The notes under the pieces are model-generated. The model was not told where the DNA came from and ran no database searches. It was given only the letters and a program-made list of their open reading frames with translations. Positions 38,676 through 47,784 of a DNA stretch of 64,000 nt are shown here, piece after piece (the stretch's first letter is position 1; every line of letters starts with the position of its first letter). The translations under genes and the position numbers were made by a program. The stretch is from an uncultured Luminiphilus sp. Lineage in GTDB: Bacteria > Pseudomonadota > Gammaproteobacteria > Pseudomonadales > Halieaceae. The stretch spans positions 1-64,000 of the forward strand of contig CALSMP010000008.1 in NCBI GenBank assembly GCA_943787485.1, written 5' to 3'.

Positions 38676-39293
38676 TCACCCGTGAATGGAACTGAGTGTA
38701 ATCACCACCACCGAGATCAACGGGTCACTGACTATGTCGGCGATACGCAACTCGCGATAGCCCATCGCTGGATCAAATACGAGCTCAGGGCTCACCAGCA
38801 CCACATAATGTGGGCGCTCACCGCTCGCCAGCAACACCGTGGTGGGAAAAACGAGCTGATCGACGCCGGCGGGGGTCAGCCAGTGGCCCGCGCCGGTAAA
38901 GCCGAACGCCCGTGCTGCAAACAAGAAATCGGCAACGCTGTATCCCCGCTCCCTCGCACGGTTCTCGGCCGAGCCCACCCGGGAGGCCAATAGATCTTCC
39001 AAACCCTCCTCGGTGGCCCCAACAGACTGGGTTGCTAGCCAGAAGCGCAGCGCGGCGAGTGCGCAGGTATTGCCCTTTCGCTGCCTGAATTCCTGAGCGT
39101 TCTCTATGGGGAACGGCCGCACTCCGGGCGCGACTAGTCGCGCTAGACCAATCCGGTGCCTCTCCACGGCCTGCCCGATTTCGTACGAGCCCGGAGCAAG
39201 CGGCGCCGCAGCCGCCGCTGGAAGCACCAGAGCGACCGCCAGCCTTATGCTAACGCCGGAAAGCACCGCTACCCTTGCTTGCCACTTCGCCAC
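38676..39293 (-). CDS. Sec-exported C39-like cysteine peptidase (putative maturation protease)
   Basis: A 205-residue protein with an N-terminal signal (VSIRLAVALVLPAAAAAPLAPG). The rest resembles peptidase family C39: catalytic Cys in RQRKGNTCALAALRFWLA (about residue 77), a helical middle with GYSVADFLFAARAFGFTGAGHW, His in RPHYVVLV, and Asp in VFDPAMGYREL. C39 enzymes cut after double glycine and are usually fused to ABC exporters; stand-alone periplasmic versions exist (FapD of the Fap amyloid system). The gene begins at a GTG 47 bases after the small double-glycine protein gene on the same strand, its obvious candidate substrate. No transporter domain or transporter gene is adjacent. Confidence 0.72.
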   Translation of the reverse strand: MAKWQARVAVLSGVSIRLAVALVLPAAAAAPLAPGSYEIGQAVERHRIGLARLVAPGVRPFPIENAQEFRQRKGNTCALAALRFWLATQSVGATEEGLEDLLASRVGSAENRARERGYSVADFLFAARAFGFTGAGHWLTPAGVDQLVFPTTVLLASGERPHYVVLVSPELVFDPAMGYRELRIADIVSDPLISVVVITLSSIHG

Positions 39294-39340
39294 TACACTA
39301 CATGGATTTACCGCAGCGTACTTGGCCGCACAAAGATGCT

Positions 39341-39631
39341 TTAGGGTAAATCGTAGCTAGGCTCTTGCGGAGCGTAGTAAGGAACGTAAACCCCCCAATA
39401 AAAGCCCATCAACGCCATGTCTAGACCGGCGATACCCAAAGCGACACCAAGTGGTGCAAGCCCGCCTCGAAGGGTTTCCAGCTGCACTGGGTCAAGTGCC
39501 AGCAGCTGATTTTGGGGTTGTTTAACCTGCTCAAACCCTTCGGATTGATATTCATCCCGTGATGCCCCAAGCGCTGTTACCGAGGCAAATAGCAGGGATA
39601 TTACGGTTGTTGTTAATACAGTAACTCTCAT
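39341..39631 (-). CDS. Small secreted protein with double-glycine leader motif (putative C39 peptidase substrate)
   Basis: A 96-residue protein. Residues 1-24 are a Sec signal peptide (VLTTTVISLLFASVTALGAS). Residues 25-57 are hydrophilic and end in LDPVQLETLRGG. This fits the double-glycine leader pattern exactly: Leu at -12, Leu at -7, Leu at -4, Gly at -2 and -1. The 39 residues after the GG are hydrophobic and rich in Gly, Tyr and Pro (LAPLGVALGIAGLDMALMG then FYWGVYVPYY). ATG 39631 is preceded by AAGGAGA at 5 bases, a very strong ribosome site. It is the first gene of a two-gene unit with the C39-like peptidase. Function unknown: a secreted peptide, a surface or amyloid-like subunit, or a toxin are all possible. 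Confidence 0.7.
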   Translation of the reverse strand: MRVTVLTTTVISLLFASVTALGASRDEYQSEGFEQVKQPQNQLLALDPVQLETLRGGLAPLGVALGIAGLDMALMGFYWGVYVPYYAPQEPSYDLP

Positions 39632-39813
39632 CGACTTCTCCTTGTCTAAAAGATTGCTTGATAGGGGCTGCTTCGTGAGGCTGCTATCGCCAGAAATCGC
39701 TCATAGCGCCGAGGAGGCAGACGGAAGAACAATATGACGCACCCACCCCGGGAAGAAGGCTTTACCGAACTAAAGTTATACAGTGGTCACTGGGGATTGC
39801 TGATTAAGACCCT

Positions 39814-40839
39814 TCAAACAATAACGTGGGCTAAAAGCTGCTGATATCCGCCGCACTCAGAGGTGCCGTCAAAGAACCCCCGCTGCTTTAACAGCGAACG
39901 CAAGGCCGGCAAGTGATAACACGGTACGCCGGGAATCAGGTGATGCTCAAGATGATAATTGACAAAGCTGGGGGCAATGAGGAACCGCTGCCAACGGGGG
40001 GCATCAACGGTGCGGGTATTGTTACGTGGATCGGGGTCATAAAGGTTGGGGACCGCCGCATGTTCCGAAATCTGACGAAGACGAATAATAAGCATGTACG
40101 TTGTCATGAAAGTGGCAAACCACAGCCACCAGGTCCATCCAACCCCGGCGAGAGACAACAAGAGAAAAAGCACAACCTGCACCATCAGCTGTTTCAGCAA
40201 TAGCGTGCGACTCGATGAACTACCCAATTCCATATTGCCAGCGCCACCGCGGGCTAGACTTACCAGCAGCTTGAGTCCGGTCTGGCCGGTCAAGTCACGC
40301 GTAATTTTCCGGCGCAAACTCGTGCGTGAAATCGGATAGGCCACGTAGTTGGGGAGATCGGGATCGTTGACCGTGCCGGCAAGGCGGTGATGTTGCAGGT
40401 GACCCTCGGCATAAGACGATAAATTCCCAAGCGTCGGGAGCGCACATAGCCATTGTCCAACCCACCGGTTGGCACCCGCGCTTGAGAAGAGCGTGCCGTG
40501 GCCTGCCTCATGCATCAGAACGGCCAGGCTAAGCTGTCGACCGGGCAACAAGACAAATACCAGCGCTATAGTCAGCAGATTGGGGAAGTAGCCCGCGGCG
40601 AGCAATAAAAGGAAAATGAGCGCCCACGTTCGCGCCACTAGCAGCGCGGCATAGCTGTTTCGACGCCGTAAAAGCTGCATCTTCTCCTGGGCGCTAATCC
40701 AGCGCGATGATCCTCCCTTCTGCGAGCGGGCTGAAAAACCACTGCCCAGCGCGAATTCAGCTGCGATTGTCACAATGCAAAGCACCCTCCCTATGACTTC
40801 CGCGCCATTGTGACCGAGAGGGGCTGTTACTGTCATCAA
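39814..40839 (-). CDS. Membrane fatty acid desaturase
   Basis: A 341-residue integral membrane di-iron desaturase that would introduce a double bond into fatty acyl chains of lipids or acyl-CoA. The three histidine boxes are MHEAGHGTLF, EGHLQHHRLAG and NYHLEHHLIPGVPCYH. Four hydrophobic helices lie around residues 65-105 and 210-245. The first ~45 residues are atypical, and an internal start cannot be excluded. It is a single gene, divergent from the lipoprotein gene at 41028, with 182 bases downstream before the small secreted protein; I see no further gene in that gap. Confidence 0.87.
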   Translation of the reverse strand: MMTVTAPLGHNGAEVIGRVLCIVTIAAEFALGSGFSARSQKGGSSRWISAQEKMQLLRRRNSYAALLVARTWALIFLLLLAAGYFPNLLTIALVFVLLPGRQLSLAVLMHEAGHGTLFSSAGANRWVGQWLCALPTLGNLSSYAEGHLQHHRLAGTVNDPDLPNYVAYPISRTSLRRKITRDLTGQTGLKLLVSLARGGAGNMELGSSSSRTLLLKQLMVQVVLFLLLSLAGVGWTWWLWFATFMTTYMLIIRLRQISEHAAVPNLYDPDPRNNTRTVDAPRWQRFLIAPSFVNYHLEHHLIPGVPCYHLPALRSLLKQRGFFDGTSECGGYQQLLAHVIV

Positions 40840-41027
40840 CAGTCCGCTCCGTCATCAGGCATCCTGACCGGCAAAACATTTATAACGCCACTCAGCTCAT
40901 GAAGGATTGGAAAGGTAGTTAGTTTCGCTCAACGTTGCCAGCGACTGTCCAAGATTGCTAATAATTTCTCTTGAATTAGCAAGCCACTGGCCTCATCTTC
41001 ATGGTCGATTGTTCTAGGAGATTTCTC

Positions 41028-41714
41028 GTGCTCACTACTTTTCGGCGTTACGCCCTCCCTCTGGCGGCCACTATTGCTTTAGTCGGCTGCGCTTCGGGAG
41101 CAAAAAAGAATGAAGAGGCGCTCGCCGAGGCGATGCCCAATAAAACGTCAAGTTTTCGCAATATGAACACCTACCCCGGTAATGTCACATGCGGTGAATA
41201 TTTGGACCGGGATTATCAAGGGTTCCCGGAGTTCAAGTCATTTGTCGTCATCGACACCGTGGCAAACATGCGTCCCACGAAGCTAGACGTCAGTATCTTC
41301 TGCAGCGACAACCCTAAAGCGGCTCTGAATGACGCGTTAAACGTTGATTTTGATGCGCAACAAGCGTCAATCATGGCCATCATGCAAGATTTCGCCGTGC
41401 TGGAATCGACACTTGCAGCCTATGAAAAGGACAACCGCCAGTTCCCAATGACGGACCAAGGACTGGCAGCCCTCGTTACCCCCACCACGGTGGGCAAACC
41501 CCCTCGTAATTTCCCGGAGGGAGGTTATTTATCCAGTATTCCTGTTGATCCCTGGGGCAAGGACTATATCTATCAGTGCGAGCCCTTCGGCGGCATCAGG
41601 ATTATGTATAAACTCCGGTCACTTGGAGCGGATGGAAAGATCGGTGGCGAGGGCGAGAACGCCGACATCAACTACAGTCATATGAAGTACTACACGCACG
41701 TCGCCGACCTGTAG
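41028..41714 (+). CDS. Lipoprotein with a GspG-like (pseudopilin) C-terminal domain
   Basis: A 228-residue predicted lipoprotein. The signal TTFRRYALPLAATIALVGC ends in lipobox ALVGC. The C-terminal ~90 residues match the soluble domain of the major type II secretion pseudopilin GspG: TLAAYEKDNRQFPMTDQGLAAL, GGYLSSIPVDPWGKDYIYQ and a Ca2+-loop-like LGADGKIGGEGENADI. The N-terminal prepilin helix and its GFTLIE cleavage site are absent and are replaced by a ~100-residue unassigned region with CGEYLDRDYQG. GTG 41028 is preceded by AGGAG at 7 bases and is preferred over the earlier track start. No other secretion genes are adjacent. Confidence 0.75.
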   Translation: MLTTFRRYALPLAATIALVGCASGAKKNEEALAEAMPNKTSSFRNMNTYPGNVTCGEYLDRDYQGFPEFKSFVVIDTVANMRPTKLDVSIFCSDNPKAALNDALNVDFDAQQASIMAIMQDFAVLESTLAAYEKDNRQFPMTDQGLAALVTPTTVGKPPRNFPEGGYLSSIPVDPWGKDYIYQCEPFGGIRIMYKLRSLGADGKIGGEGENADINYSHMKYYTHVADL

Positions 41715-41744
41715 GCCCTTGCTTGCTTAATACTGATTCACGGA

Positions 41745-43508
41745 TTAGAACGGAAACGCCCAGGGAAGCACGGTCAACACGGTTAACGAGTATGCCACCG
41801 ACACGGGTAGGCCGAAACGCAGGTAGTCCCGCTTGTGGTAACCCCCGAGGTTTTGCACCATCAGGTTAGTGGTGTAGCCGTAGGGTGTGAGAAAGGAGGC
41901 GCTCGCACCGAAAGCCACGCTCATAATAATAGGCATCGGATCGACCCCCGCGCTCTGCCCCAAGGCCCATGCTAGGGGAAACATCAGTGCCGCCGCCGCA
42001 TTATTGGTCATCAGCTCTGTCAGCGCCAAGGTCAAAAAATAGACGGCCGCCAGCAGTGCAAACGGTGACAGCAGCGACAACCACGGCTGCCCCCAGGCAA
42101 CCAGCGTTGCTATCGCACCGGTGTTATTGATCGCCTGGGCAATCGCGAGCGCCGAGGTGATTATCAGCCAAAGCTCCCAGGGAAATCGCCGCCTCAGCTC
42201 CGTCGTACGTACAGCGCCAGTCAGCAACATAATCCCCAACGTCAGCGCCAAACCTTTTAACAGCGAGAGCACGCTAAGAGCGGCTAACGTCAACATCAAC
42301 CCAACCCACAACGTTAAACCGATAGACAGGCCGCTCGGCATAGACCGCCCCTCAATATCGGTATCAACGAGCAAAAAGTTTCTATCTAAATTATTGCGAT
42401 TCAGAAAGTCGGGCCCTGTGGCCAGCACCAAGGAATCTCCGGGTTGAACAACAATGCCTCCCAATTTTCCGGACAGGCGTTCGCCATCGCGTTTCATGCC
42501 AACCACAGCGGCGTCAAACCGCGATCGAAAGCTGACCTCCTTGATGGTACGGCCAACGATCGCGGCATTGGGACGTATAACTACCTCCGTCATGCTGCCC
42601 TGCAGCAGTCCCTCCTCTAGGGCAAACAGCTTCAGGCCATCAAACCGCTCAAGCAACGCGACCCGCTTGATATCACCCGAGAAAATCAGCTTATCGCCTG
42701 ACATTACGCGCTGAGTTGGTGCCACGGGTGCAATCAGGTGCCTGTCTCGGACAATCTGAACCAAGAACAACCCACCAAGATCGCGTAAATTATTTTCTTG
42801 CACTGTCTTACCAATCATCGAAGAGCTGTCTTCTATTTCAGCTTCGAGCAGATACTCCTCAACTCGCTCGGACTCATGACTTTGCGCGGGTAACCGACGA
42901 TTAAACAAAAGCATTGTGAGCAACCCCGCCATTAGCGCAGGCAAGGCAACCGGAAAGAACGCAAGAAACGGCAGCGGAGTGCCGGTTTGATCCTGCACAA
43001 AGCTGCTCACGATCAGGTTGGTGGAGGTTCCAATCAAAGTCAGCGTTCCGCCCAAAATAGCGGCATAAGACAAAGGCAACAGCAATCGACTCGCAGGATG
43101 TACGCTATTTTTCCGCAGGCTTGACGCCAGAGTCGCGACCACAGCGGTGTTATTAACAAACGCCGAGAACACGGCCGTCACTAAGGACAATCGGACTAAT
43201 GATTTCGGTAGGGAGGGAGTGACAAGGCGCTCGCCGAGGCTTGCGAGCCATGGCAGACGCTCGAGCCCAACCGATACCAGTAATAAAAGAACTAAGGTGA
43301 CTACCCCCTGATTAACGCTCTTGGACAACACCGTTTGAGTATCAATAAAGCCCAATAAATAACAAGCCACCATCGCCCCGACAAAAGCGCGGGGCGGCGG
43401 TAGGCGGGTAAAGATTAAAACCCAGACCAAACCGAGAATAATGAGCGCGAGGGCTAACTGGTCTATCACATCATGTTTTTCTAAAGGCGGAACACCAAGC
43501 ATATGCAT
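41745..43508 (-). CDS. SLC13/DASS-family permease with two RCK_C (TrkA-C) domains
   Basis: A 587-residue inner-membrane transporter of the CitT/SLC13 superfamily. An N-terminal half of about six helices includes FSAFVNNTAVVATL and LIGTSTNLIVSSF, the paired Asn-Thr/Ser sodium-binding motifs. It is followed by two cytoplasmic TrkA-C domains (about residues 215-385), then a second set of helices with AINNTGAIATL and TELMTNNAAAALMFP. The likely cargo is a dicarboxylate, sulfate or another anion, driven by Na+; the exact substrate is not readable. It is convergent with the lipoprotein gene and divergent from the DUF481 gene. Confidence 0.9.
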   Translation of the reverse strand: MHMLGVPPLEKHDVIDQLALALIILGLVWVLIFTRLPPPRAFVGAMVACYLLGFIDTQTVLSKSVNQGVVTLVLLLLVSVGLERLPWLASLGERLVTPSLPKSLVRLSLVTAVFSAFVNNTAVVATLASSLRKNSVHPASRLLLPLSYAAILGGTLTLIGTSTNLIVSSFVQDQTGTPLPFLAFFPVALPALMAGLLTMLLFNRRLPAQSHESERVEEYLLEAEIEDSSSMIGKTVQENNLRDLGGLFLVQIVRDRHLIAPVAPTQRVMSGDKLIFSGDIKRVALLERFDGLKLFALEEGLLQGSMTEVVIRPNAAIVGRTIKEVSFRSRFDAAVVGMKRDGERLSGKLGGIVVQPGDSLVLATGPDFLNRNNLDRNFLLVDTDIEGRSMPSGLSIGLTLWVGLMLTLAALSVLSLLKGLALTLGIMLLTGAVRTTELRRRFPWELWLIITSALAIAQAINNTGAIATLVAWGQPWLSLLSPFALLAAVYFLTLALTELMTNNAAAALMFPLAWALGQSAGVDPMPIIMSVAFGASASFLTPYGYTTNLMVQNLGGYHKRDYLRFGLPVSVAYSLTVLTVLPWAFPF

Positions 43509-43705
43509 TTAGCGACAACACCAGCAAGCCCCTTTACGAATAGTGGTACATATTTACTCCAGAGAATATGCTTCAGCGCGGAAAGAGGTTGTTGTAAGAC
43601 GCCGGCGGTCGATGGCACAAACGATCTCAGGCTTTTCAACTACCGCGCCTATCGCGCAATGCGCTGAACTCTACCTCCGTATTACCCACTGATGGTGCTA
43701 TCAAC

Positions 43706-44944
43706 ATGGCTCGAATACTACTTGCTGCCCTATTACTAGCCTCTGGCATGGCTCAAAGTCACGATCAAAGTGACGTGATTACCATGTATAACGGTGACAA
43801 GATCACGGGTGAAATTAGAGGCCTGGACTACGGGGCGCTCAGGGTGAAAACCCGATATGCGAGCGAGTTTTCTTTGGAATGGTGGCACATCGCCAGCATC
43901 GAATCGCAGTACAATTTTGAAATACAGACCGATGAAGGCGAGCGCCTTTACGGTAACATTTCGAGGAGCGACAAAAAGGGGCAGCTCACCTTTACCAGTA
44001 TCGAGGACTCAGCGGTAATCGATTTACTGAAGATCACTGAGATGCGACCCATTGAAGACAGCTTTGCCGATGCGTTTACTTATACCTTAGGCGCAAGCCT
44101 TAATTTGGAACCTCAATTGGCTACCGCCCAGTTAAAGGCTACCGTAGGGCTGGCGACGGAAAGAACCAAGAATACCGGTAAGCTCACGTTGCAGGAATCC
44201 ACGACCCGGATCGAGAAAGAGGGCGGTGATGGTTACCGTCGCTCTGACAATCCCAGCAGAATGATGTCACTCGATTTCGAACATCAACGCTGGACCAACC
44301 GGCGGCAGTTTTATCGCACGTTTACCGGCAGATTCGATTACAACGAATCACTCAATAACTACGGTCGAATATCGCTTGGTAGCGGATTGGGCAAGTATTT
44401 TATAGACAACGCAGGGCTTCGCTTTAATGCCTCGCTAGGCCTACAAGCTATTGGGGAGAAGAATCGCTATACCGAAGCGGTAGACATTCCCCCGGACAGC
44501 ACTAGCATCGATAACCGCTGCTTCTACAACCCCGCCACCGAAATCATCTATGAACCAACCTATGAACTAGCGCTAGAACCGGAGAGTCTGCCAAACAAAG
44601 ACGAGCTAGCTCAGATCCTTGATCAGCTCGAAATTCGAGAATGCGTATCGCGCTACGCAAGCTCGACATCACTTGAAACGTTCGCATCCGGCGAGTTTGT
44701 GGTCTACAACCTCACTGAAAAAGACTTTGACGTCAGAATAAACACCAATCTTTATCCCTCTATCACCGAGTCAGGCCGACTCAGGGCGGATATAAGCGCC
44801 GAAATCGCCTGGGAAATGGTTGACGATCTTTTCCTTACCGTCTCCACTACCACGCAATATGACTCGGGCAAGCCCGATGACGAAGTGACCCGCAATGAAA
44901 AGCTCGATTACAACGTTGTGATGGGCGTCAGCTGGAGGCCCTAG
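43706..44944 (+). CDS. DUF481-family outer-membrane protein
   Basis: A 412-residue protein with a signal peptide (ARILLAALLLASGMAQSHDQ). It continues with an N-terminal region of short repeats about the motif NGDKITGEIRGLDYG, typical of DUF481 proteins, then a C-terminal half (from about 125) of amphipathic strands ending DYNVVMGVSWRP that should form a beta-barrel. DUF481 proteins are widespread in gammaproteobacteria and have no established role; salt or pH stress has been suggested for some. A Cys-containing loop (NRCFYNPATE ... IRECVSRY) may form a disulfide. It is a single gene. Confidence 0.82.
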   Translation: MARILLAALLLASGMAQSHDQSDVITMYNGDKITGEIRGLDYGALRVKTRYASEFSLEWWHIASIESQYNFEIQTDEGERLYGNISRSDKKGQLTFTSIEDSAVIDLLKITEMRPIEDSFADAFTYTLGASLNLEPQLATAQLKATVGLATERTKNTGKLTLQESTTRIEKEGGDGYRRSDNPSRMMSLDFEHQRWTNRRQFYRTFTGRFDYNESLNNYGRISLGSGLGKYFIDNAGLRFNASLGLQAIGEKNRYTEAVDIPPDSTSIDNRCFYNPATEIIYEPTYELALEPESLPNKDELAQILDQLEIRECVSRYASSTSLETFASGEFVVYNLTEKDFDVRINTNLYPSITESGRLRADISAEIAWEMVDDLFLTVSTTTQYDSGKPDDEVTRNEKLDYNVVMGVSWRP

Positions 44945-44964
44945 CCACTACCCACAAAATGCCA

Positions 44965-46665
44965 TTATCCGGTTCCCTGTGACGAGGGGTTGTCATCGCT
45001 GCGATAGTGGTGAACATCGCGCTGCGGAAACGGGATCGTAATACCTGCTTCATCAAATGCCAGCTTTACGGCGCGCTGCATTGCCCAGTAAGTCGGCCAG
45101 TAATCCTCTGTTTTGACCCAAGGGCGGACAATAAAGTCAACAGAGCTCTCTCCGTGCCGAATTACCTGAATATTGGGCTCGGGCTCAGTAAGCACGGCAG
45201 GCATGGTAGCCAGTACTTTTCTGAAAACCTCCTCAGCCAGCTCAATACTGTCCCCATAGCTAATGCCAAACTCCAGGTCAACTCGACGGACGCGCTGGCC
45301 AGTTTTATTGCGAATAACATCACCCCAGATTTTTGAATTCGGAATAATGAGCGACTGATTATCCGGGGTCGTAATGGTGGTCGAAACCAAGTTCATTTTC
45401 TTGACGGTGCCATCGACGCCAGCCACCTCGATGTAATCGTCCATGTCAAAGGGCCGGTAGATCAGGATCATCCCGCCTGCGGCAAAATTGCCTAAAGTAT
45501 CCTGCAAGGCAAAACCAATAATGAATCCCGCTACACCTAAACCAGCCAACATTGGAGCCAACGAGATACCCACTTGAGACAGAGCAATAAAAAGCCCGAT
45601 GAGAAAGACCGAGCCGCTAACCATGGAGACAATAACGTCGCGCAACAGATGCGACATGTTTCCTGGACGTCTATCCAGACCGCGCTGGACCAATCGGCGA
45701 GAAAACTGCCCGAGAACCCGGGCTCCAAAAAGGATGGTAAGAAAGACGATAGTTTGAAAAAGAAAATCCGCCGCCCCAACCGCTAGCCAGAGCTGAATGC
45801 TGTCTCTGAAGTCCTCTAGCAAGATTCCCAAGACGTCCAGATCAACCATGCTGACTGATATCGCCTTTGATTGCTCGATCATGATGCGTCGTAGCTGAGC
45901 AGTCTCCATGTCCAGCCGATCCATCTGCGTGATAGTGCGATCCAGACGAACCGCCGCTCGATTGATGTAGTAGTCCTGCATGTTGAGCGCAGCAAGGAGC
46001 TCAGCGTCTTTAGGCGCTACTTTGAGCTTTTCACTGATAGCCCGTCTAATATCAGTTGCAAGCTGGATGAATCCAACTCGCTCGTTGGCGTAGCTTTCCA
46101 GGCTCACTCGAGCTACCTGCTCTAGCCCACCGGGTTGAAAATCCAATGCTTCGCGGATCTTGACGATATCGATGATGGTCTCAAGAAAGCGGAGACGCAG
46201 ATCGTTCAAACCGTCCATTTCAGCCTCGGCAATGACGCGATCCGTGCCGCTCTGATCTCGACTTAGCAATTCTTTCTGGTTAATCCGCTCCTGAAGTTTT
46301 TGGAATCGTTGCGTAAACTGCACCTCAAGATCTTCGTCCCTAAGGGCCAGCTTAGCCGCAAGTTCGCCCCTTTCAGCCGAATCGCTTGGCATATCGAGAA
46401 TACCCCGGGACACTCGTACGAAAGACTTCAGAAGCTGCAAAGTTCGCTCTTCTTGCCGATACAAAAGCGCATCTTGGCGGAGCCCTTTTGCGCTTTGCCA
46501 GTCGATGGGGTTGTCACGTATCAGGGCAAACTCAGCCTCCAAGGCATGCAGCTCCTCAGCCACAGTGAGAGGAACTCTATCTTCCCCATCCTGAGACTGA
46601 GCGAGCGCCAACGCGCTGCCGAGACAGCAGCATATGATGCCCACTTTTACCCACTGCTTTATCAT
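44965..46665 (-). CDS. MscS-family mechanosensitive channel
   Basis: A 566-residue protein with a signal peptide (IICCCLGSALALAQSQ), a long mostly helical periplasmic region (about 30-270), then four or so membrane helices. The MscS core follows: GLGVAGFIIGFALQDTLGNFAAGGMILIYRPFDMDDYIEVAG includes the pore-lining TM3 and start of the beta domain. The C-terminal domain (VDLEFGISYGDSIELAEEV) is followed by a short tail. It should release solutes under osmotic downshock. The large periplasmic part is like that of MscK/YbdG-type relatives but much shorter than MscK. It lies directly downstream of the DAHP synthase gene on the same strand. Confidence 0.9.
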   Translation of the reverse strand: MIKQWVKVGIICCCLGSALALAQSQDGEDRVPLTVAEELHALEAEFALIRDNPIDWQSAKGLRQDALLYRQEERTLQLLKSFVRVSRGILDMPSDSAERGELAAKLALRDEDLEVQFTQRFQKLQERINQKELLSRDQSGTDRVIAEAEMDGLNDLRLRFLETIIDIVKIREALDFQPGGLEQVARVSLESYANERVGFIQLATDIRRAISEKLKVAPKDAELLAALNMQDYYINRAAVRLDRTITQMDRLDMETAQLRRIMIEQSKAISVSMVDLDVLGILLEDFRDSIQLWLAVGAADFLFQTIVFLTILFGARVLGQFSRRLVQRGLDRRPGNMSHLLRDVIVSMVSGSVFLIGLFIALSQVGISLAPMLAGLGVAGFIIGFALQDTLGNFAAGGMILIYRPFDMDDYIEVAGVDGTVKKMNLVSTTITTPDNQSLIIPNSKIWGDVIRNKTGQRVRRVDLEFGISYGDSIELAEEVFRKVLATMPAVLTEPEPNIQVIRHGESSVDFIVRPWVKTEDYWPTYWAMQRAVKLAFDEAGITIPFPQRDVHHYRSDDNPSSQGTG

Positions 46666-46688
46666 CGTGGTGCGCCCTTTTTTGCTAC

Positions 46689-47744
46689 CTATTTTAATCT
46701 TCTCTGCTCAACCGCCCGAGATAGCCCCGCCAGAGCTTCCTCGGTGTCTCCCCAGGCAATACAGGGATCAGTAATACTCTGTCCATAAACGAGCGACTCA
46801 CGAGTCTCCATATTCTGGCGCCCGGACTCAATAAAGCTCTCTATCATCAGCCCTACGATTTCCTGCCGTCCCCGAGCCACCTGTGCGGCGATATCGGCGA
46901 TTACATCAATTTGCTTATCAGGCTGTTTTCTACTGTTGGCGTGACTGGCATCTATCATCACTTGGGGCCGAAGATTGGCTGCGCGCAGCAAAGCGCAAGC
47001 GTCGTCGACGGAGAACATGTCGTAGTTGGGCTGGCGACCACCCCGCAAAATCACGTGGCAATCGTCATTGCCGCGGGTTTCAAAAATCGCCGAGTGCCCC
47101 TCTTTGGTAACCGACAAAAAATGATGCGGCCTTTGCGCTGCCCCTATCGCGTCTACCGCGATCTGGATATCGCCATCGGTAGCGTTTTTGAAGCCGACGG
47201 GACAGGAGAGGCCCGAGGCCAGTTCACGATGGGTCTGACTTTCCGTGGTTCGCGCGCCGATGGCTCCCCAACTCACGAGATCGGCCAAATACTGTGGCGA
47301 AATAAGGTCAAGGTATTCGGTTCCCGTGGGCAACCCTAGGCGATTCAAATCGACCAAAAGCTGCCTCGCCATATGCAGCCCTTTATTTATATCAAAGGAG
47401 TCATCGAGATCGGGGTCATTGATGAGCCCCTTCCAGCCCACTGTTGTGCGCGGTTTTTCAAAATAAACCCGCATCACAATGATCAACGTGCTGGCGTATC
47501 GCGTTGCCAGTGGCGCCAAGCGTTGGGCGTAGTCAATGGCTGCTGCAGTATCGTGGATACTACAAGGCCCCACCACAACGACCAATCGATCATCGTTGCC
47601 GTGTAGCACATCGTGGATCGCCGCGCGGGAACGAGCTACGTGCGACGCCAACGCATCGTCAATCGCTATGTCTGCCAACAGGCGCTCGGGAGATATCAAC
47701 TCCTTGAGTGCCTGAATTCGAGTGTCGTCCGTGTTTACCGGCAT
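46689..47744 (-). CDS. aroG: 3-deoxy-7-phosphoheptulonate synthase (class I DAHP synthase)
   Basis: A 351-residue AroF/G/H-type enzyme that joins phosphoenolpyruvate and erythrose 4-phosphate in the first shikimate step. Motifs are VVVGPCSIHDTAAAIDYA with the metal-binding Cys, MRVYFEKPRTTVGWKGLINDP, GARTTESQTHRELASGL, PVGFKNATDG, VILRGGRQPNYD and MIDASHANSRKQ. Which aromatic amino acid inhibits it (the distinction among AroF, AroG and AroH) cannot be judged by eye, so the symbol is provisional. DUF501 gene lies 40 bases upstream on the same strand. Confidence 0.92.
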   Translation of the reverse strand: MPVNTDDTRIQALKELISPERLLADIAIDDALASHVARSRAAIHDVLHGNDDRLVVVVGPCSIHDTAAAIDYAQRLAPLATRYASTLIIVMRVYFEKPRTTVGWKGLINDPDLDDSFDINKGLHMARQLLVDLNRLGLPTGTEYLDLISPQYLADLVSWGAIGARTTESQTHRELASGLSCPVGFKNATDGDIQIAVDAIGAAQRPHHFLSVTKEGHSAIFETRGNDDCHVILRGGRQPNYDMFSVDDACALLRAANLRPQVMIDASHANSRKQPDKQIDVIADIAAQVARGRQEIVGLMIESFIESGRQNMETRESLVYGQSITDPCIAWGDTEEALAGLSRAVEQRRLK

Positions 47745-47784
47745 GGATCTCCCCTACCCCTTTCCTTTGGTTAGATCAGGCTCG

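Noticed and set aside
39734-39844. 36-codon plus-strand ORF (MTHPPREEGFTE...) between the desaturase and small secreted protein genes
   Set aside because: Very short, runs into the antisense of the desaturase end, and shows no supporting feature.
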